Assembly (NCBI RefSeq): GCF_002160255.1 | Contig: NZ_NFKF01000002.1 | Coordinates: 248,001-312,000 of the forward strand | DNA: 64,000 nucleotides | Direction: 5' to 3' | Source: Olsenella sp. An188 | GTDB lineage: Bacteria > Actinomycetota > Coriobacteriia > Coriobacteriales > Atopobiaceae | In this document: positions 17,907 through 26,924 of the stretch, piece by piece | Layout: each line of letters starts with the position of its first letter | Position numbering within the stretch: the stretch's first letter is position 1 | Program-made: the position numbers and the translations under genes | The notes under the pieces: model-generated | The model's database searches: none | The model's input: only the letters and a program-made list of their open reading frames with translations | What the model was told of the DNA's origin: nothing

Positions 17907-20855
17907 TTACTTCTTTGCGGACGCCTCGTCCTTCTCGGCCGCCTCAATCTGCTTGTTGCGACGCGCGCCCAGGTAGCAGCGGGCACCGAGCGCGGCGGCG
18001 CCGACGAGCATGACGGCGCTCGCGCCCCAGACGCCGTACTGCCACGGCGAGGGCGAGGTGGTGATGGTGGAGCCGGGCGCCATGCCCTGCATCGCGTTGG
18101 AGTTGACGACGGTGTAGAGCACGCGGTGGGACGCCTCGCGCAGGCGAGCCACGACGGACGCCTCGCCGGTGCCCTGGAAGGCCGGCGTCATGGCGGCGTA
18201 GGTGAGGTGCATGTCCGTGCCGCCGTCGAGGGCCCAGTTCTTGTCCATGTAGCCGTAGAGGTTGAAGTCGGTGATGATGCAGCCGGTGAAGCCCCACTCG
18301 CCGCGCGGGACCTCGGTGCACAGGGCGTGGCTGCCGCCGGACCACTGGGTGCCCACGTAGTTGAAGGAGCTCATGAGGGCGGTGCAGCCCGGCATCTCCA
18401 CGGTCTCGACGGTGCCCTGGTCGTCCGAGATGTACTTCATCTCGGTCGAGGACTCCTTGATCGTGATCTCAAACGGGCGCAGGTAGATCTCGCGGGCGGT
18501 CTGCTCCGTGGCCCACGTGCAGAGGTGCTGGACGCGGTAGGACTCCTGGTCGTTGAGCGCGTAGTGCTTGACCATGGCGTAGCAGCCGTTGCTCGCGGCA
18601 CCGGAGACCACGGCCGCGCCGATCTTGCCGGCGAGCAGCGGGTCCTCGGAGTAGTACTCGAAGTTACGACCGGCGAACGGGCTGCGGTGCGTGTTCATGG
18701 CCGGCGCGTACCAGCCGTTGTAGCCCGAGGCCAGCGCCTCCTGGCCGACCATCTGGCCGGTACGGTACATGAGCTCGGTGTTCCAGGTCTGGGCCATGAT
18801 GAACTCGGAGCAGTACGCGCAGTTGCCCGTGGCACCGGTGAGCGAGGTGAAGCCGGCCGGGCCGTCGGGCTCGGAGGTGGCGGGCTTGCCGATGTGGGCG
18901 ATCGCCGGCGTGTTGTAGGCGCAGTCGTTGAGCATCGTGGTCATGTCGTCCACGGTGAGCTCGTCGAGCAGCTGGTCCCACATCTCGTCGTCGTACGCCT
19001 TGCCGCGCAGGTCGATGAGGGAGATGCCGTTGTTGGCGCCGGTCGTGGGCATGGCCTCGTCGCCGAGGTGGTCGGCGTAGTTGTACTCCTCGAGCGTGAT
19101 GCCGCACTCGGCAGCCGTCTTGTCGGCGGCAGCCTCGGGCCAGGTGCCGGCAAAGTCGGCGCGCGAGAGGTTCTCGCAGTTGTCCTTCATGTACTGCGTC
19201 ATGTCGTCGAAGCGGTTGGCGAGCTCGTTGCCGGTGGCGGAGTCGGTCTTGTAGACCTGCTCCTCGAGCGTCACGGCCTGCTCGGCGATGACGGTGTGGG
19301 AGTCGGAGCGCAGGGAGATCACATAGTCGCCCGCGTCCAGGACGTAGCCGCCCTCGTCGGAGCTCCAGGAGGCCATCTCGCGCACCGGGATGGTGAGGTC
19401 GACGGTCTCGGACGCGCCGGGGTCGAGCAGCTGCGTCTTGCCAAAGGCGCCGAGCACGACGGCGCTCTTCTCGATGCCGCCCGCCGTGTACGGGGCGGAG
19501 TAGTAGAGCTCGACGACGCACTTGCCGGCGGTGGAGCCCGTGTTGGTGACCGTGACGGAGGCCTCGACGTTCTCGCCGTTCACCGCGCAGGAGTCGAGCG
19601 TCTGCTCGAAGGTGGTGTAGGAGAGGCCGTAGCCAAACGGGAAGACCACGGCGGAGTCGTAGTCAAAGTCGTAGTTGCCGGCCTCGGCCTCTGCGGCGGC
19701 CGTCTCGTAGAAGCGGTAGCCGTAGTAGATGCCCTCCTTGTACTCCACGAAGTACGCGGTGGCGTTGGAGACGGTGCCGGTGTAGTTGGTCGGGTAGTAG
19801 TCGGTAACGTCGGTGTACTGCTTGCCGCCGAAGTTGCCGAAGGTCGGGTCGGCGGTGAAGTCCGCGGCCCAGATGTCGGTCGTGCGGCCGGACGGGTTCA
19901 CGGCGCCGGTGAGCACCTGGCCCACGGCCGCGGCACCCGAGGCGCCGAGCGAGCCGATGGAGAGGATCGCGTCGACCTCGAGCTCGCCGGACATGAGCGG
20001 GCCGAGCTCCATCGGGGTGGAGCCGTTGTAGAGCACGATGACCTTGTCGCAGGCGTCCTTGGCCGCGGTGATGAGGTCGCGCTCCTCCTTGGAGAGCTCG
20101 AGCTCGTGCTGGCCCTCCACGTAGTTGGCGGTCTCGTCGTTGGGCGTGAAGTTCTCGGACACGCCGGAGTTCACGTCGGCGAGAAGGTCGCGGGACAGGT
20201 CGCCGCCCTCGCCGCCGCCGCGGCCGATGACCACGAGCGCCGTCGTTCCTGCGATGGAGCCCTGGGCGTCGGAGCTGTAGGCGGACCAGGGGATCTCGCC
20301 GATGTAGTAGCTCGCCGTGGCCGGGTTGTCCATCGTGATGTTGGCCTTGGGGTAGTTGCTGTAGTTCTCGGCGATCCAGTTGTAGGCGGTGTCGTTGACC
20401 ACGAGGCCCGCGCCCGCGACGCCGTCGTAGAGCGTGGTGCAGTCGTTGGGGTCAACGGTGCCCGAGCCGGCGCCGCCGTAGACGGGGTCGGCGGCGTAGC
20501 GGCCGATGAGGGAGACCTCGGTGCCAGACGCCAGCGGGAGGGCGTTGTTGTCGTTCTTGAGAAGGACGATGCCCTCGCCCTCGATCTCGATGACGACGTT
20601 CTTGGCGTCCTCGGTGGCCGCGCCGCGACCACGGTACTGCTGGTCGTAGTAGGCGGTATCCCAGTCCTCGGAGCCAGGAGCGTTGGTGATGGTGGTCTCG
20701 CCGCCGCCCACGTAGTGGTCGAGCGCCGACTTGAACATGTTGGTGCCCACGTTGGCGGCGACGGTCACGCCCACGAGGGCGCCGGCGCCCACGCCGCTCG
20801 CGACAAAGCCGCGACGTGTCATCTTCTTCGGTTGCTTCTTTGGCTTGTCAGCCAT
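17907..20855 (-). CDS. Circularly permuted GH3 glycosidase with membrane tail
   Basis: A 982-residue extracellular beta-glycosidase-like enzyme. The N-terminus [20 protein letters not shown] is a Tat-like signal or anchor without a lipobox Cys. Order is C-terminal GH3 domain first (about 75-420), fibronectin III-like domain (about 470-590, after FPFGYGLSYTTFE), then TIM barrel (about 660-920). The barrel has KHYALNDQ and IITDF as nucleophile motif (Asp863). The end has a membrane helix (WGASAVMLVGAAALGA) and a Lys/Glu-rich cytoplasmic tail. ATG 20855 follows AAGGAGGAG. It heads the accessory GH3 block. Substrate is unknown. Confidence 0.88.
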   Translation of the reverse strand: MADKPKKQPKKMTRRGFVASGVGAGALVGVTVAANVGTNMFKSALDHYVGGGETTITNAPGSEDWDTAYYDQQYRGRGAATEDAKNVVIEIEGEGIVLLKNDNNALPLASGTEVSLIGRYAADPVYGGAGSGTVDPNDCTTLYDGVAGAGLVVNDTAYNWIAENYSNYPKANITMDNPATASYYIGEIPWSAYSSDAQGSIAGTTALVVIGRGGGEGGDLSRDLLADVNSGVSENFTPNDETANYVEGQHELELSKEERDLITAAKDACDKVIVLYNGSTPMELGPLMSGELEVDAILSIGSLGASGAAAVGQVLTGAVNPSGRTTDIWAADFTADPTFGNFGGKQYTDVTDYYPTNYTGTVSNATAYFVEYKEGIYYGYRFYETAAAEAEAGNYDFDYDSAVVFPFGYGLSYTTFEQTLDSCAVNGENVEASVTVTNTGSTAGKCVVELYYSAPYTAGGIEKSAVVLGAFGKTQLLDPGASETVDLTIPVREMASWSSDEGGYVLDAGDYVISLRSDSHTVIAEQAVTLEEQVYKTDSATGNELANRFDDMTQYMKDNCENLSRADFAGTWPEAAADKTAAECGITLEEYNYADHLGDEAMPTTGANNGISLIDLRGKAYDDEMWDQLLDELTVDDMTTMLNDCAYNTPAIAHIGKPATSEPDGPAGFTSLTGATGNCAYCSEFIMAQTWNTELMYRTGQMVGQEALASGYNGWYAPAMNTHRSPFAGRNFEYYSEDPLLAGKIGAAVVSGAASNGCYAMVKHYALNDQESYRVQHLCTWATEQTAREIYLRPFEITIKESSTEMKYISDDQGTVETVEMPGCTALMSSFNYVGTQWSGGSHALCTEVPRGEWGFTGCIITDFNLYGYMDKNWALDGGTDMHLTYAAMTPAFQGTGEASVVARLREASHRVLYTVVNSNAMQGMAPGSTITTSPSPWQYGVWGASAVMLVGAAALGARCYLGARRNKQIEAAEKDEASAKK

Positions 20856-21176
20856 GGTAACTCCTCCTTGTTCGGATACCCCGACCCTCTCATCTAACGA
20901 GAAGCGCCGCACGGATGCGCGTTCTTCTCGCAAGTAGTCGTTTTCACGGCGTGACTTGCACGCAGCGGGGACGGGTGGTACCGGCGCTGCAAGCGGCTTT
21001 TGAGTGCCTCCGCCTTAAAGTCGAGTTGTGCACGAGCAAAACTCGACCTTTCTCTGGCGAGAAAAACCGTCAAGCCGTCTACCTGCGCAAACTCAGAACC
21101 TGCCTCGCACCTTTTGCCGAAAGTCGAGTTTTGCTCGTGCATAACTCGACCTTGAGGTTTCGCGCTTCAGCGAGAA
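20856..21176. repeat. Intergenic region with a 27-base nested inverted repeat
   Basis: Arms at 21018-21050 and 21121-21153 are inverse copies. The 27-base core has one mismatch, and each arm is itself a hairpin (TCGAGTT...AACTCGA). Between them lies an imperfect nonamer, GGCGAGAAAAACC (near 21057). CGAGAAG (20899) and CTTCTCG (20924) form another inverted pair in the presumed promoter region of the GH3 gene ending at 17907. No gene is visible. Confidence 0.65.
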
Positions 21177-21211
21177 GAGCGCGCCGCTCCGGTTGCCGGG
21201 GCGGCGCGCTC
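21177..21211 (-). terminator. Terminator of GH3 gene 21232-23679
   Basis: GAGCGCGCCGCtCCGG (21177-21192) pairs with CCGGgGCGGCGCGCTC (21196-21211) around a TTG loop, a 16-base stem with one wobble. On the minus strand the tail reads TTCTCGCTGAAG, so the dispersed motif serves as the terminator tail. Confidence 0.75.
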
Positions 21212-21231
21212 CCCGCTCGGGGATCGCTGTC

Positions 21232-23679
21232 CTAGGCGTCAGCCTGAACCGCGGTCTCCGGCTCGGTCAGCGGGCTGGCCTTGTAGGTGGCCGTGCGATC
21301 GTCGTCGATCACGCCGGACCAGTTGAGGCCGAGGCAGAACTCGTAGGTGTTGCCCTCGGAGTCGGTGTAGCACTCCATGTCGCGCGGGACGTCCTCCTCG
21401 TTGGCCTCGACGGTGTCCATGTCCTTGGGCATCTGGAACGGAAGAAGGCCGGAGGGCTCAACCGAACCGGTGATGATGTGGGCGAACGCCTCGTCGATGA
21501 TGCCGTTGAAGCCCATGAGAATCGCGTCGGCAGAGGGCTCGATCTCGGAGAAGACCATCGGGCGGTCAGCGTCGACGATGAGGATGAGCTTGGCACCCTC
21601 CGGGAGCCTGGACTTGACGTCGAGGACCAGGTCAAGGTCGCTCTCGTTGGTGGCGTAGGTGGACTCGCCGTAGTAGGCACGGTTGATGTACTCGCCGTAC
21701 TCGTCCTCGGGGTTCAGAGACTCCTTGCGGACGTTGGGGCCGTCCGCAGTGTACGGACGATACTGGAGCGAGATGGGCTTCCAGTAGGGGCCGGGCTCGG
21801 GCTCGGTGCCCATGATGATGGAGGCGAAGCTCGGGCCACCCTGAACGCCCTGGTAGGCATCCTGCGGGTTGTTCACCTTCACGATGGCGTACTGGACGTC
21901 GGCGAGCTCCTCCGCGGTGAGGCGCGTGATGTCGCCCTCGGCCGGGTTCTCGGGATCGGCGGAGTTGACCGCATCAGTCACGACGTCGAGACCCTCGAAG
22001 ATAGCGGGGTCGATGACCGGGGCGATCGTGGCCGGAGAGGTCCCGAAGGGGCTCGCGGAACCAGCTGTGAACTTCTGGGGGATGTACACCTTTCCGCTCA
22101 GGCCAGACTCGGAGATGACGTTGCCGGCGTTCTTGAGCATGATGACGCACTTCTCGGAAGCCTCCATGCCGAACTGGGCGGGAGCCTCGTTGTCGAAGAC
22201 GGCCTTGGCCACGGTGCGGTCCGAGTAGGGCTGGTCGAAGAGCTCGACGTCGACCATGAGCTTGAAGATGCGGCGGGCGTTCTCGCGGAGCGTGGAGAGG
22301 GCCTCATCCTCTCCGAGCTGCTCGACCATGAGGTCGTAGGCAGACTTGGCAACGTCAGGCTCGAAGGTGCCACCGTGCTGGGAGATCGTGTTCTCCATGA
22401 GCTTCGCGTAGCGCTCCTCGGTGGTGAGGTCGGTGCAGCCGTGGGCGATGGCGTCGAGAATCATCCAGTCGGTGCAGAGCATGCCGTCCCAGCCGGCGTT
22501 GCGCAGAATCGAGATGTTGTGCTTGGAATAGGCGCTGCCAACGTGCTCGCCGAGGCCCTCGGGGTCGTTGGGGTCGTAGGCGATGCCATAGCACGGCATC
22601 ATGGCCGCCACCTGCTCGGTCGAGGAGTCGAGGTGCATGCCGCCGTCGAGGAACGGAACGAGGTGGGCGTTGAAGTTGGAGCCCGGGAAGACGTTCCACT
22701 TGCCGGAGTCGGAGTGGTCGTCACGGCCGCCCTCGTTGGAACCCTCGCCCACGAAGTGCTTGAGCATGACGCCGCAGGACTCGGAGCCCCAGCCCTGGTC
22801 GTCAGTGGCCTCGTCGTCGCCCCACGTGGACTGCATGCCGCCGCCAAATGCCCTGGCAAAGTCACGGTTCAGAGCGGGGTCCTCGGACACGGAACCGGAC
22901 AGACGCGTGCCGCGCGGCTGAGAGTAGACGTCGATCTGAGGACCAAGCTCGCAACGCACACCCGTGGCGCGCCAGGCGCGAGCCTGCCACATGCCGGCCT
23001 TACGCCAGAGGTCCTTGTCCATAGCCGCGGCAAGGCCGTTGCTCGACGGAACGTTGAAGAGGACGTAGGGATCGGAGTAGTTCAGGTACGGGATGCCGTT
23101 GGCACCCTCCTCGCAGATCTGCTGAATCGTGTTGATCCAGCTGACGGCGGAGGCGTAGGACTCCTCGTTTGCGGAGAGACGGGAGACGCCCGCACGCGAA
23201 CCGGCCTCGATCCAGTCGTTAGACTCGGAGTCGCCGCCCGGCGTGGAGGATCCGGAGGTGTTTCCGCCCGCCCACAGCAGCGGGAAGATGTCCTCAGCGC
23301 TCAGGGAGTCGGCAAGGGCCTTGGCGCGGTCCTCGGCGGACTGACGCCAGTCCTCCCACATGTCGAGCTTCCCGTTACCGTTCATATCGCGGAACGCATA
23401 GCCGTCAACCTGGATAATCTTGGCGGTGTTCATGGTGCCCAGCTCGGCGCCACCCTCCTGAGTGACCCTAGTCCAGCCGTCACGCACTTCCTCGCTCGTC
23501 CACTTGGCCTCGACGCCCTCGCCGTCAGGGTCAATCGGGTAGGCATCGGCAGCGGGGGCGGCAAGCGCGTCATCGCCGGACGGGCTCGTGCCAGCTCCGT
23601 TGTCGCAACCGGCAAGGCCCACCAGGCCCGCCGTGACCGCAGAGGCCGCGAGGAAGTTCCTACGCGAGATGTTGCTCAT
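21232..23679 (-). CDS. GH3 beta-glycosidase, Tat lipoprotein (canonical order)
   Basis: An 815-residue surface glycosidase. The start SNISRRNFLAASAVTAGLVGLAGC has twin arginines and a lipobox. An EF-hand-like loop DMNGNGKLDMWEDW (about 95-108) begins the mature enzyme. The TIM barrel carries LKHFVGEG and CTDW with nucleophile Asp404, followed by the C-terminal GH3 domain. It ends in a conserved tail (YEFCLGLNWSGVIDDDRTA) shared by all four canonical paralogs here. ATG 23679 follows GGGAGGAG. It lies 100 bases after the lipoprotein gene 23780-24244 on the same strand, probably one operon. Substrate is unknown. Confidence 0.88.
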   Translation of the reverse strand: MSNISRRNFLAASAVTAGLVGLAGCDNGAGTSPSGDDALAAPAADAYPIDPDGEGVEAKWTSEEVRDGWTRVTQEGGAELGTMNTAKIIQVDGYAFRDMNGNGKLDMWEDWRQSAEDRAKALADSLSAEDIFPLLWAGGNTSGSSTPGGDSESNDWIEAGSRAGVSRLSANEESYASAVSWINTIQQICEEGANGIPYLNYSDPYVLFNVPSSNGLAAAMDKDLWRKAGMWQARAWRATGVRCELGPQIDVYSQPRGTRLSGSVSEDPALNRDFARAFGGGMQSTWGDDEATDDQGWGSESCGVMLKHFVGEGSNEGGRDDHSDSGKWNVFPGSNFNAHLVPFLDGGMHLDSSTEQVAAMMPCYGIAYDPNDPEGLGEHVGSAYSKHNISILRNAGWDGMLCTDWMILDAIAHGCTDLTTEERYAKLMENTISQHGGTFEPDVAKSAYDLMVEQLGEDEALSTLRENARRIFKLMVDVELFDQPYSDRTVAKAVFDNEAPAQFGMEASEKCVIMLKNAGNVISESGLSGKVYIPQKFTAGSASPFGTSPATIAPVIDPAIFEGLDVVTDAVNSADPENPAEGDITRLTAEELADVQYAIVKVNNPQDAYQGVQGGPSFASIIMGTEPEPGPYWKPISLQYRPYTADGPNVRKESLNPEDEYGEYINRAYYGESTYATNESDLDLVLDVKSRLPEGAKLILIVDADRPMVFSEIEPSADAILMGFNGIIDEAFAHIITGSVEPSGLLPFQMPKDMDTVEANEEDVPRDMECYTDSEGNTYEFCLGLNWSGVIDDDRTATYKASPLTEPETAVQADA

Positions 23680-23779
23680 ATCTTTCTCCTCCCAAAAAGC
23701 TATAGGTCTCATTTGGGGCAGGCCACTGCCCCTACCTCAAAACGCATCAAATAGAACGCAGCCCGAGGAAGTCCCCGTC

Positions 23780-24244
23780 CTAGCCGTAGAAGTCGAAGTT
23801 GATGGTGTCGAAGTCGGCGATGCCGAAGGCGTGGGCGTCGCCCTCGCACTTGGCGGAGCCGGTCACGGTGAGCACGACGTCGCCGGCGGTCTCGAGGTGC
23901 AGCGTGATCTCGGACTCGGTGCCCTCCCAGGTGCCGGAGTCGGTCGGCAGGTCGGCGTGGGCCTCGAGGGGCTCCACCGTGCAGGTGCCGTCCTCGGCGA
24001 GGTTCAGGTCGAGCATGTTCTCAGACCCGCCGGCGGTGCCGTAGACGGTGGTGCCGGTGATCTCCACCGAGCCCCTCCACTGGCCCCAGTAGGCGTCCAC
24101 GGCGTCGAAGCCGCCGTCCTCGGAGGCGGCGGGGGCGTCGGAGCCGCCGTCGTCGCCCGTGGCGGCCGGGGTGCCGCCGCAGGCCGCGAGCGGCAGCGCG
24201 AGCGTCACGGCGAGCGCGCCGACAACCAGGAACTGCTTCTTCAT
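23780..24244 (-). CDS. Small lipoprotein of unknown function, copy 1
   Basis: A 154-residue exported lipoprotein. The signal MKKQFLVVGALAVTLALPLAACGG has a clear lipobox (LAAC). A Gly/Ser/Ala/Asp linker (25-45) follows, then a compact beta-rich domain beginning AYWGQWRGSVEITGTTVYG and ending FDTINFDFYG. I do not recognise the domain; it may be a small beta-barrel binding module. A copy differing at about 14 residues lies at 32319-32783. It is first in a likely operon with the GH3 gene downstream and divergent from the response regulator at 24526. Confidence 0.8.
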   Translation of the reverse strand: MKKQFLVVGALAVTLALPLAACGGTPAATGDDGGSDAPAASEDGGFDAVDAYWGQWRGSVEITGTTVYGTAGGSENMLDLNLAEDGTCTVEPLEAHADLPTDSGTWEGTESEITLHLETAGDVVLTVTGSAKCEGDAHAFGIADFDTINFDFYG

Positions 24245-24470
24245 GGGTTTCTCCTCCCTTGTTCTCACGCTATGCGCGTCCCTTCCGCAAGCGCATAACG
24301 CTTCCTTAACACTTAGGACACATTCAAATCCCCAGCCGCCTGCCGAAGGTGCATTTGGCCTGAAGCGCACCTTTCCGGTCACGTCGGTCGCACAGACCCG
24401 CCAAACGGCAACACTAACCGCCCGCAATCGCCGGCAAACGGTTCAGTTTCGCCGGCGAACGTAAAAACGC

Positions 24471-24510
24471 TATGATTTAGCTGGGACGGATATGACTTCG
24501 TTCATATCCG
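24471..24510 (+). promoter_or_regulatory. -10 element and leader hairpin of the first LytTR pair
   Basis: TATGAT at 24471-24476 is a likely -10 with no good -35, which suggests an activated promoter. Just downstream CGGATATGA (24487-24495) pairs with TCATATCCG (24502-24510) around CTTCGT, ending just before the GGGGGAAGGGAAG ribosome site. The hairpin could be an operator or a leader structure masking translation. Role inferred only. Confidence 0.45.
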
Positions 24511-24525
24511 GGGGAAGGGAAGACA

Positions 24526-25236
24526 ATGTACAGGACGCTCATCGTCGAAGACGAGGCGGACGAGGCCCGACGCCTCTCCGACTTCGTGCGCCGCTACGGG
24601 GAGACCCGAGGCGAGGTGTTTCAGCTCACGTGGCTCAAGTCCGCCATGGAGATGCTCTCTGACCATGGCCATTACGACCTGGTTCTCCTCGACATCGACC
24701 TGCCAGGCATAAGCGGCATGGAGGCCGCGCAGCTCATGCGCGTCTACGACGAGACCACGCCCATCATCTTTGTGACCAACCTCGCCAAGTACGCGGTTAA
24801 GGGCTACGAGGTGGGTGCCACGGGATTCATCGTCAAGCCGGTCACCTGGGGAAACCTCTCCATGAACCTCGACCGCGCCATGCGCGCCATCAAGCAGAAC
24901 GCCGGTCGCTCCGTCATGGTCCCCACCGAGGACGGCATGCGCGTGGTCCCGTTCTCCACGATCGTCTACGTGGAGGTCACGGGGCACCGCCTCACCTACC
25001 ACCTCGAGAGCGGGGAGCTTCTTGAGGCGCGAGGGTCGCTCGGCCAGCTCGAGGACGCGCTCAGCGGAGCGCCCATCATCCGAGTGGCCAAGAGCTGCCT
25101 GGTCAACATGGACAAGATCGTCCTCATGCGCCCCCAGTCCCTCCAGATGGTGACGGGAGACACCCTCAGCATCTCGCGCACGCGCAAGCGCGAGGTGGTA
25201 GACGCGGTCACCGACCACCTAGGCGGCAGACGGTGA
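24526..25236 (+). CDS. LytTR-family response regulator, copy 1
   Basis: A 236-residue DNA-binding regulator. The receiver domain (1-120) has the acidic pair Glu8/Asp9, phospho-acceptor Asp56 in LVLLDIDLPG and the FIVKP lysine. The LytTR domain (about 130-235) includes IVYVEVTGHRLTYHL and VAKSCLVNMDKI. It would be phosphorylated by the kinase encoded next, whose GTG overlaps its stop by 4 bases. Probable targets are the divergent lipoprotein-GH3 operon and its own genes; this is inference from position. Confidence 0.9.
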   Translation: MYRTLIVEDEADEARRLSDFVRRYGETRGEVFQLTWLKSAMEMLSDHGHYDLVLLDIDLPGISGMEAAQLMRVYDETTPIIFVTNLAKYAVKGYEVGATGFIVKPVTWGNLSMNLDRAMRAIKQNAGRSVMVPTEDGMRVVPFSTIVYVEVTGHRLTYHLESGELLEARGSLGQLEDALSGAPIIRVAKSCLVNMDKIVLMRPQSLQMVTGDTLSISRTRKREVVDAVTDHLGGRR

Positions 25237-26564
25237 GGGAGTTCTTTGACACGTGGTGGTCCCTCGAGCCCATCGTTCAGCTGCTCGTTCCCATCCTGCT
25301 GTTCGCCCATCGCCTGCCAAGGCGCCCGCATGCCGCCTTACGCGGAGCGGGGGTTCTTCTCGCCCTGTTGTTCATTGCCGTGGTGCCGCTGGCCACGGGG
25401 CTTGTGCGAGGGCTTGACGTACTGCAGACGTTCATCGTGTTCAGTGCGCTGCTCGCGTTCTTTGTGGGAGCGATTCTTCTGGTCTACCGCGTGAGCCTGT
25501 GGACTGCGCTCTTCTGCGCAACGGCGGGCTACACGCTCCAGAACATCGCGAGCGGCCTCACCATCCTCACGCAGATGCTCATAACCGGCCGCGCCAGCGC
25601 CGCGCTCTCAGAACCCCTCGCCTCAATCGTCGCCGTTGGTGTGCCTGCCCTCGTCTATCTCCTGGGATACATCTTCTTCGCCCGAAGCGTGGCGCTCAAC
25701 GGTCTGCTCAACGTCGAGAACCGCCTCATGCTCTCCATGTTTGCCATCGTGGTCATCGTGGTCATCGGCTTTGACCTCATCATCAAGGGGCTCACGTTCG
25801 TCGGAATACCCTTCAACTACCTGCTGCTCCTTCGCTGCGTTCACCCGCTTGTCTGCGTGTTCGTGCTGTTTGCGGAGTACGAGCTGCTCTACGCAAAGCA
25901 CGCGGAGGACGAGCGCGTGGAGACCGAGCGCCTGCTCGCCGAGCGAGAGCGTCAGTACCGCCTCAGCCGCGAGAACATCGAGGCCATCAACATCAAGTGC
26001 CATGACATCAGGCATCAGATCCGCCACCTCGCGGACGGAGGGGCTGCGGTCGATCGCTCGGTGCTCAGCGACATCGCCCGGGAGATCAACGTCTACGACT
26101 CGGTGGTGGAGACCGGCAACGAGGCCCTGGACACCATCCTCACCGAGAAGAGCCTCGCGTGCTCGGGAGAGGGCATCGTGCTCACGGTGATGGCCGACGG
26201 CTCCGCGCTCGACTTCATGACGCCCGCGGACGTCTACGCGCTCTTTGGCAACGCCCTGGACAACGCCATCGAGGCAGTCCGCGGCGTCGACGACGAGGAG
26301 CGCCGCACCATCACGCTCTCGGTCCGCCGCCTCAAGCGGATGGTGGCGGTGAGCGTGGAGAACTATTACTCGGGCGTGACCCGGTTCTCGGACGACGGTC
26401 TCCCGATCACAAGCAAGCGCGACAGGTCCAACCACGGCTTTGGCGTGCGCTCCATGCGCGCGATAGCCGAGCGCTACGGGGGGTCGCTTCACGCCGGCGT
26501 GCAGGACGGGGTCTTCTACCTCAACGTTCTTCTCGCCATGCCGGAGACGCCTGCCTCCACGTGA
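25233..26564 (+). CDS. GHKL sensor histidine kinase (AgrC-like), copy 1
   Basis: A 443-residue membrane kinase. Residues 1 to about 215 form six or so membrane helices with short loops, so the signal is probably sensed within or near the membrane. A coiled linker follows (about 220-250). The H-box is KCHDIRHQIR with His257, the N-box NALDNAIEA and the G-box NHGFGVRSM. No PAS or extracellular domain is seen. GTG 25233 overlaps the regulator stop (GTGA), so translation is coupled. No peptide-pheromone gene is visible nearby, unlike agr systems. Ligand is unknown. Confidence 0.9.
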   Translation: MREFFDTWWSLEPIVQLLVPILLFAHRLPRRPHAALRGAGVLLALLFIAVVPLATGLVRGLDVLQTFIVFSALLAFFVGAILLVYRVSLWTALFCATAGYTLQNIASGLTILTQMLITGRASAALSEPLASIVAVGVPALVYLLGYIFFARSVALNGLLNVENRLMLSMFAIVVIVVIGFDLIIKGLTFVGIPFNYLLLLRCVHPLVCVFVLFAEYELLYAKHAEDERVETERLLAERERQYRLSRENIEAINIKCHDIRHQIRHLADGGAAVDRSVLSDIAREINVYDSVVETGNEALDTILTEKSLACSGEGIVLTVMADGSALDFMTPADVYALFGNALDNAIEAVRGVDDEERRTITLSVRRLKRMVAVSVENYYSGVTRFSDDGLPITSKRDRSNHGFGVRSMRAIAERYGGSLHAGVQDGVFYLNVLLAMPETPAST

Positions 26565-26573
26565 TGTCCCCTG

Positions 26574-26625
26574 TTCTGTGGCTAGTTATGTACAGAATCG
26601 GCTACACTCTTTCATAGAATGAAAG
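26574..26625 (+). promoter_or_regulatory. Promoter and inverted repeats of the toxin-antitoxin operon
   Basis: TTCTGT (26574-26579) and ACAGAA (26592-26597) are an inverted pair. TACACT (26603-26608) is a possible -10. CTTTCA (26609-26614) and TGAAAG (26620-26625) are a second pair just before the ribosome site. Type II antitoxins usually repress their own operon through such palindromes; binding here is inferred. Confidence 0.4.
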
Positions 26626-26633
26626 GGGGTTCC

Positions 26634-26924
26634 ATGGATGCCATATTCTCTGCAACGGCGTTGAGAGATCATCCGCGCGAGGTCAAGGCCGCCGCGCGAG
26701 AGAGCCTAGTACGCATAACCGAGAACGGAAACGGCGCATACGTGTTCTGCTCGGAGGACGTTTTCAGGCGCGAGATTGACGAGGCGGTTGAGCGAGCCCT
26801 CTACGCCGAACGCGCCGAGCGCGCCATCCTTGATGGGCGTAGCGCAATTGCGGCTGGAAACTACGTCGAAGGAATCGGAGCTGCGCGCGAGGCGGTTGCA
26901 CGGCGAAGGGCCGAGCGTGACTAG
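26634..26924 (+). CDS. Type II antitoxin, Phd/YefM-like
   Basis: A 96-residue putative antitoxin. The N-terminus MDAIFSATALRDHPREVKAAARES matches the Phd/YefM DNA-binding fold pattern. The Arg/Glu-rich C-terminus would wrap the toxin. ATG 26634 is chosen over the in-frame codon 15 bases earlier because GAAAGGGGG sits just before it. Its stop overlaps the proposed GTG start of the toxin. It would neutralise the toxin and repress the operon. The pair lies between a kinase gene and a kinase remnant. Confidence 0.75.
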   Translation: MDAIFSATALRDHPREVKAAARESLVRITENGNGAYVFCSEDVFRREIDEAVERALYAERAERAILDGRSAIAAGNYVEGIGAAREAVARRRAERD

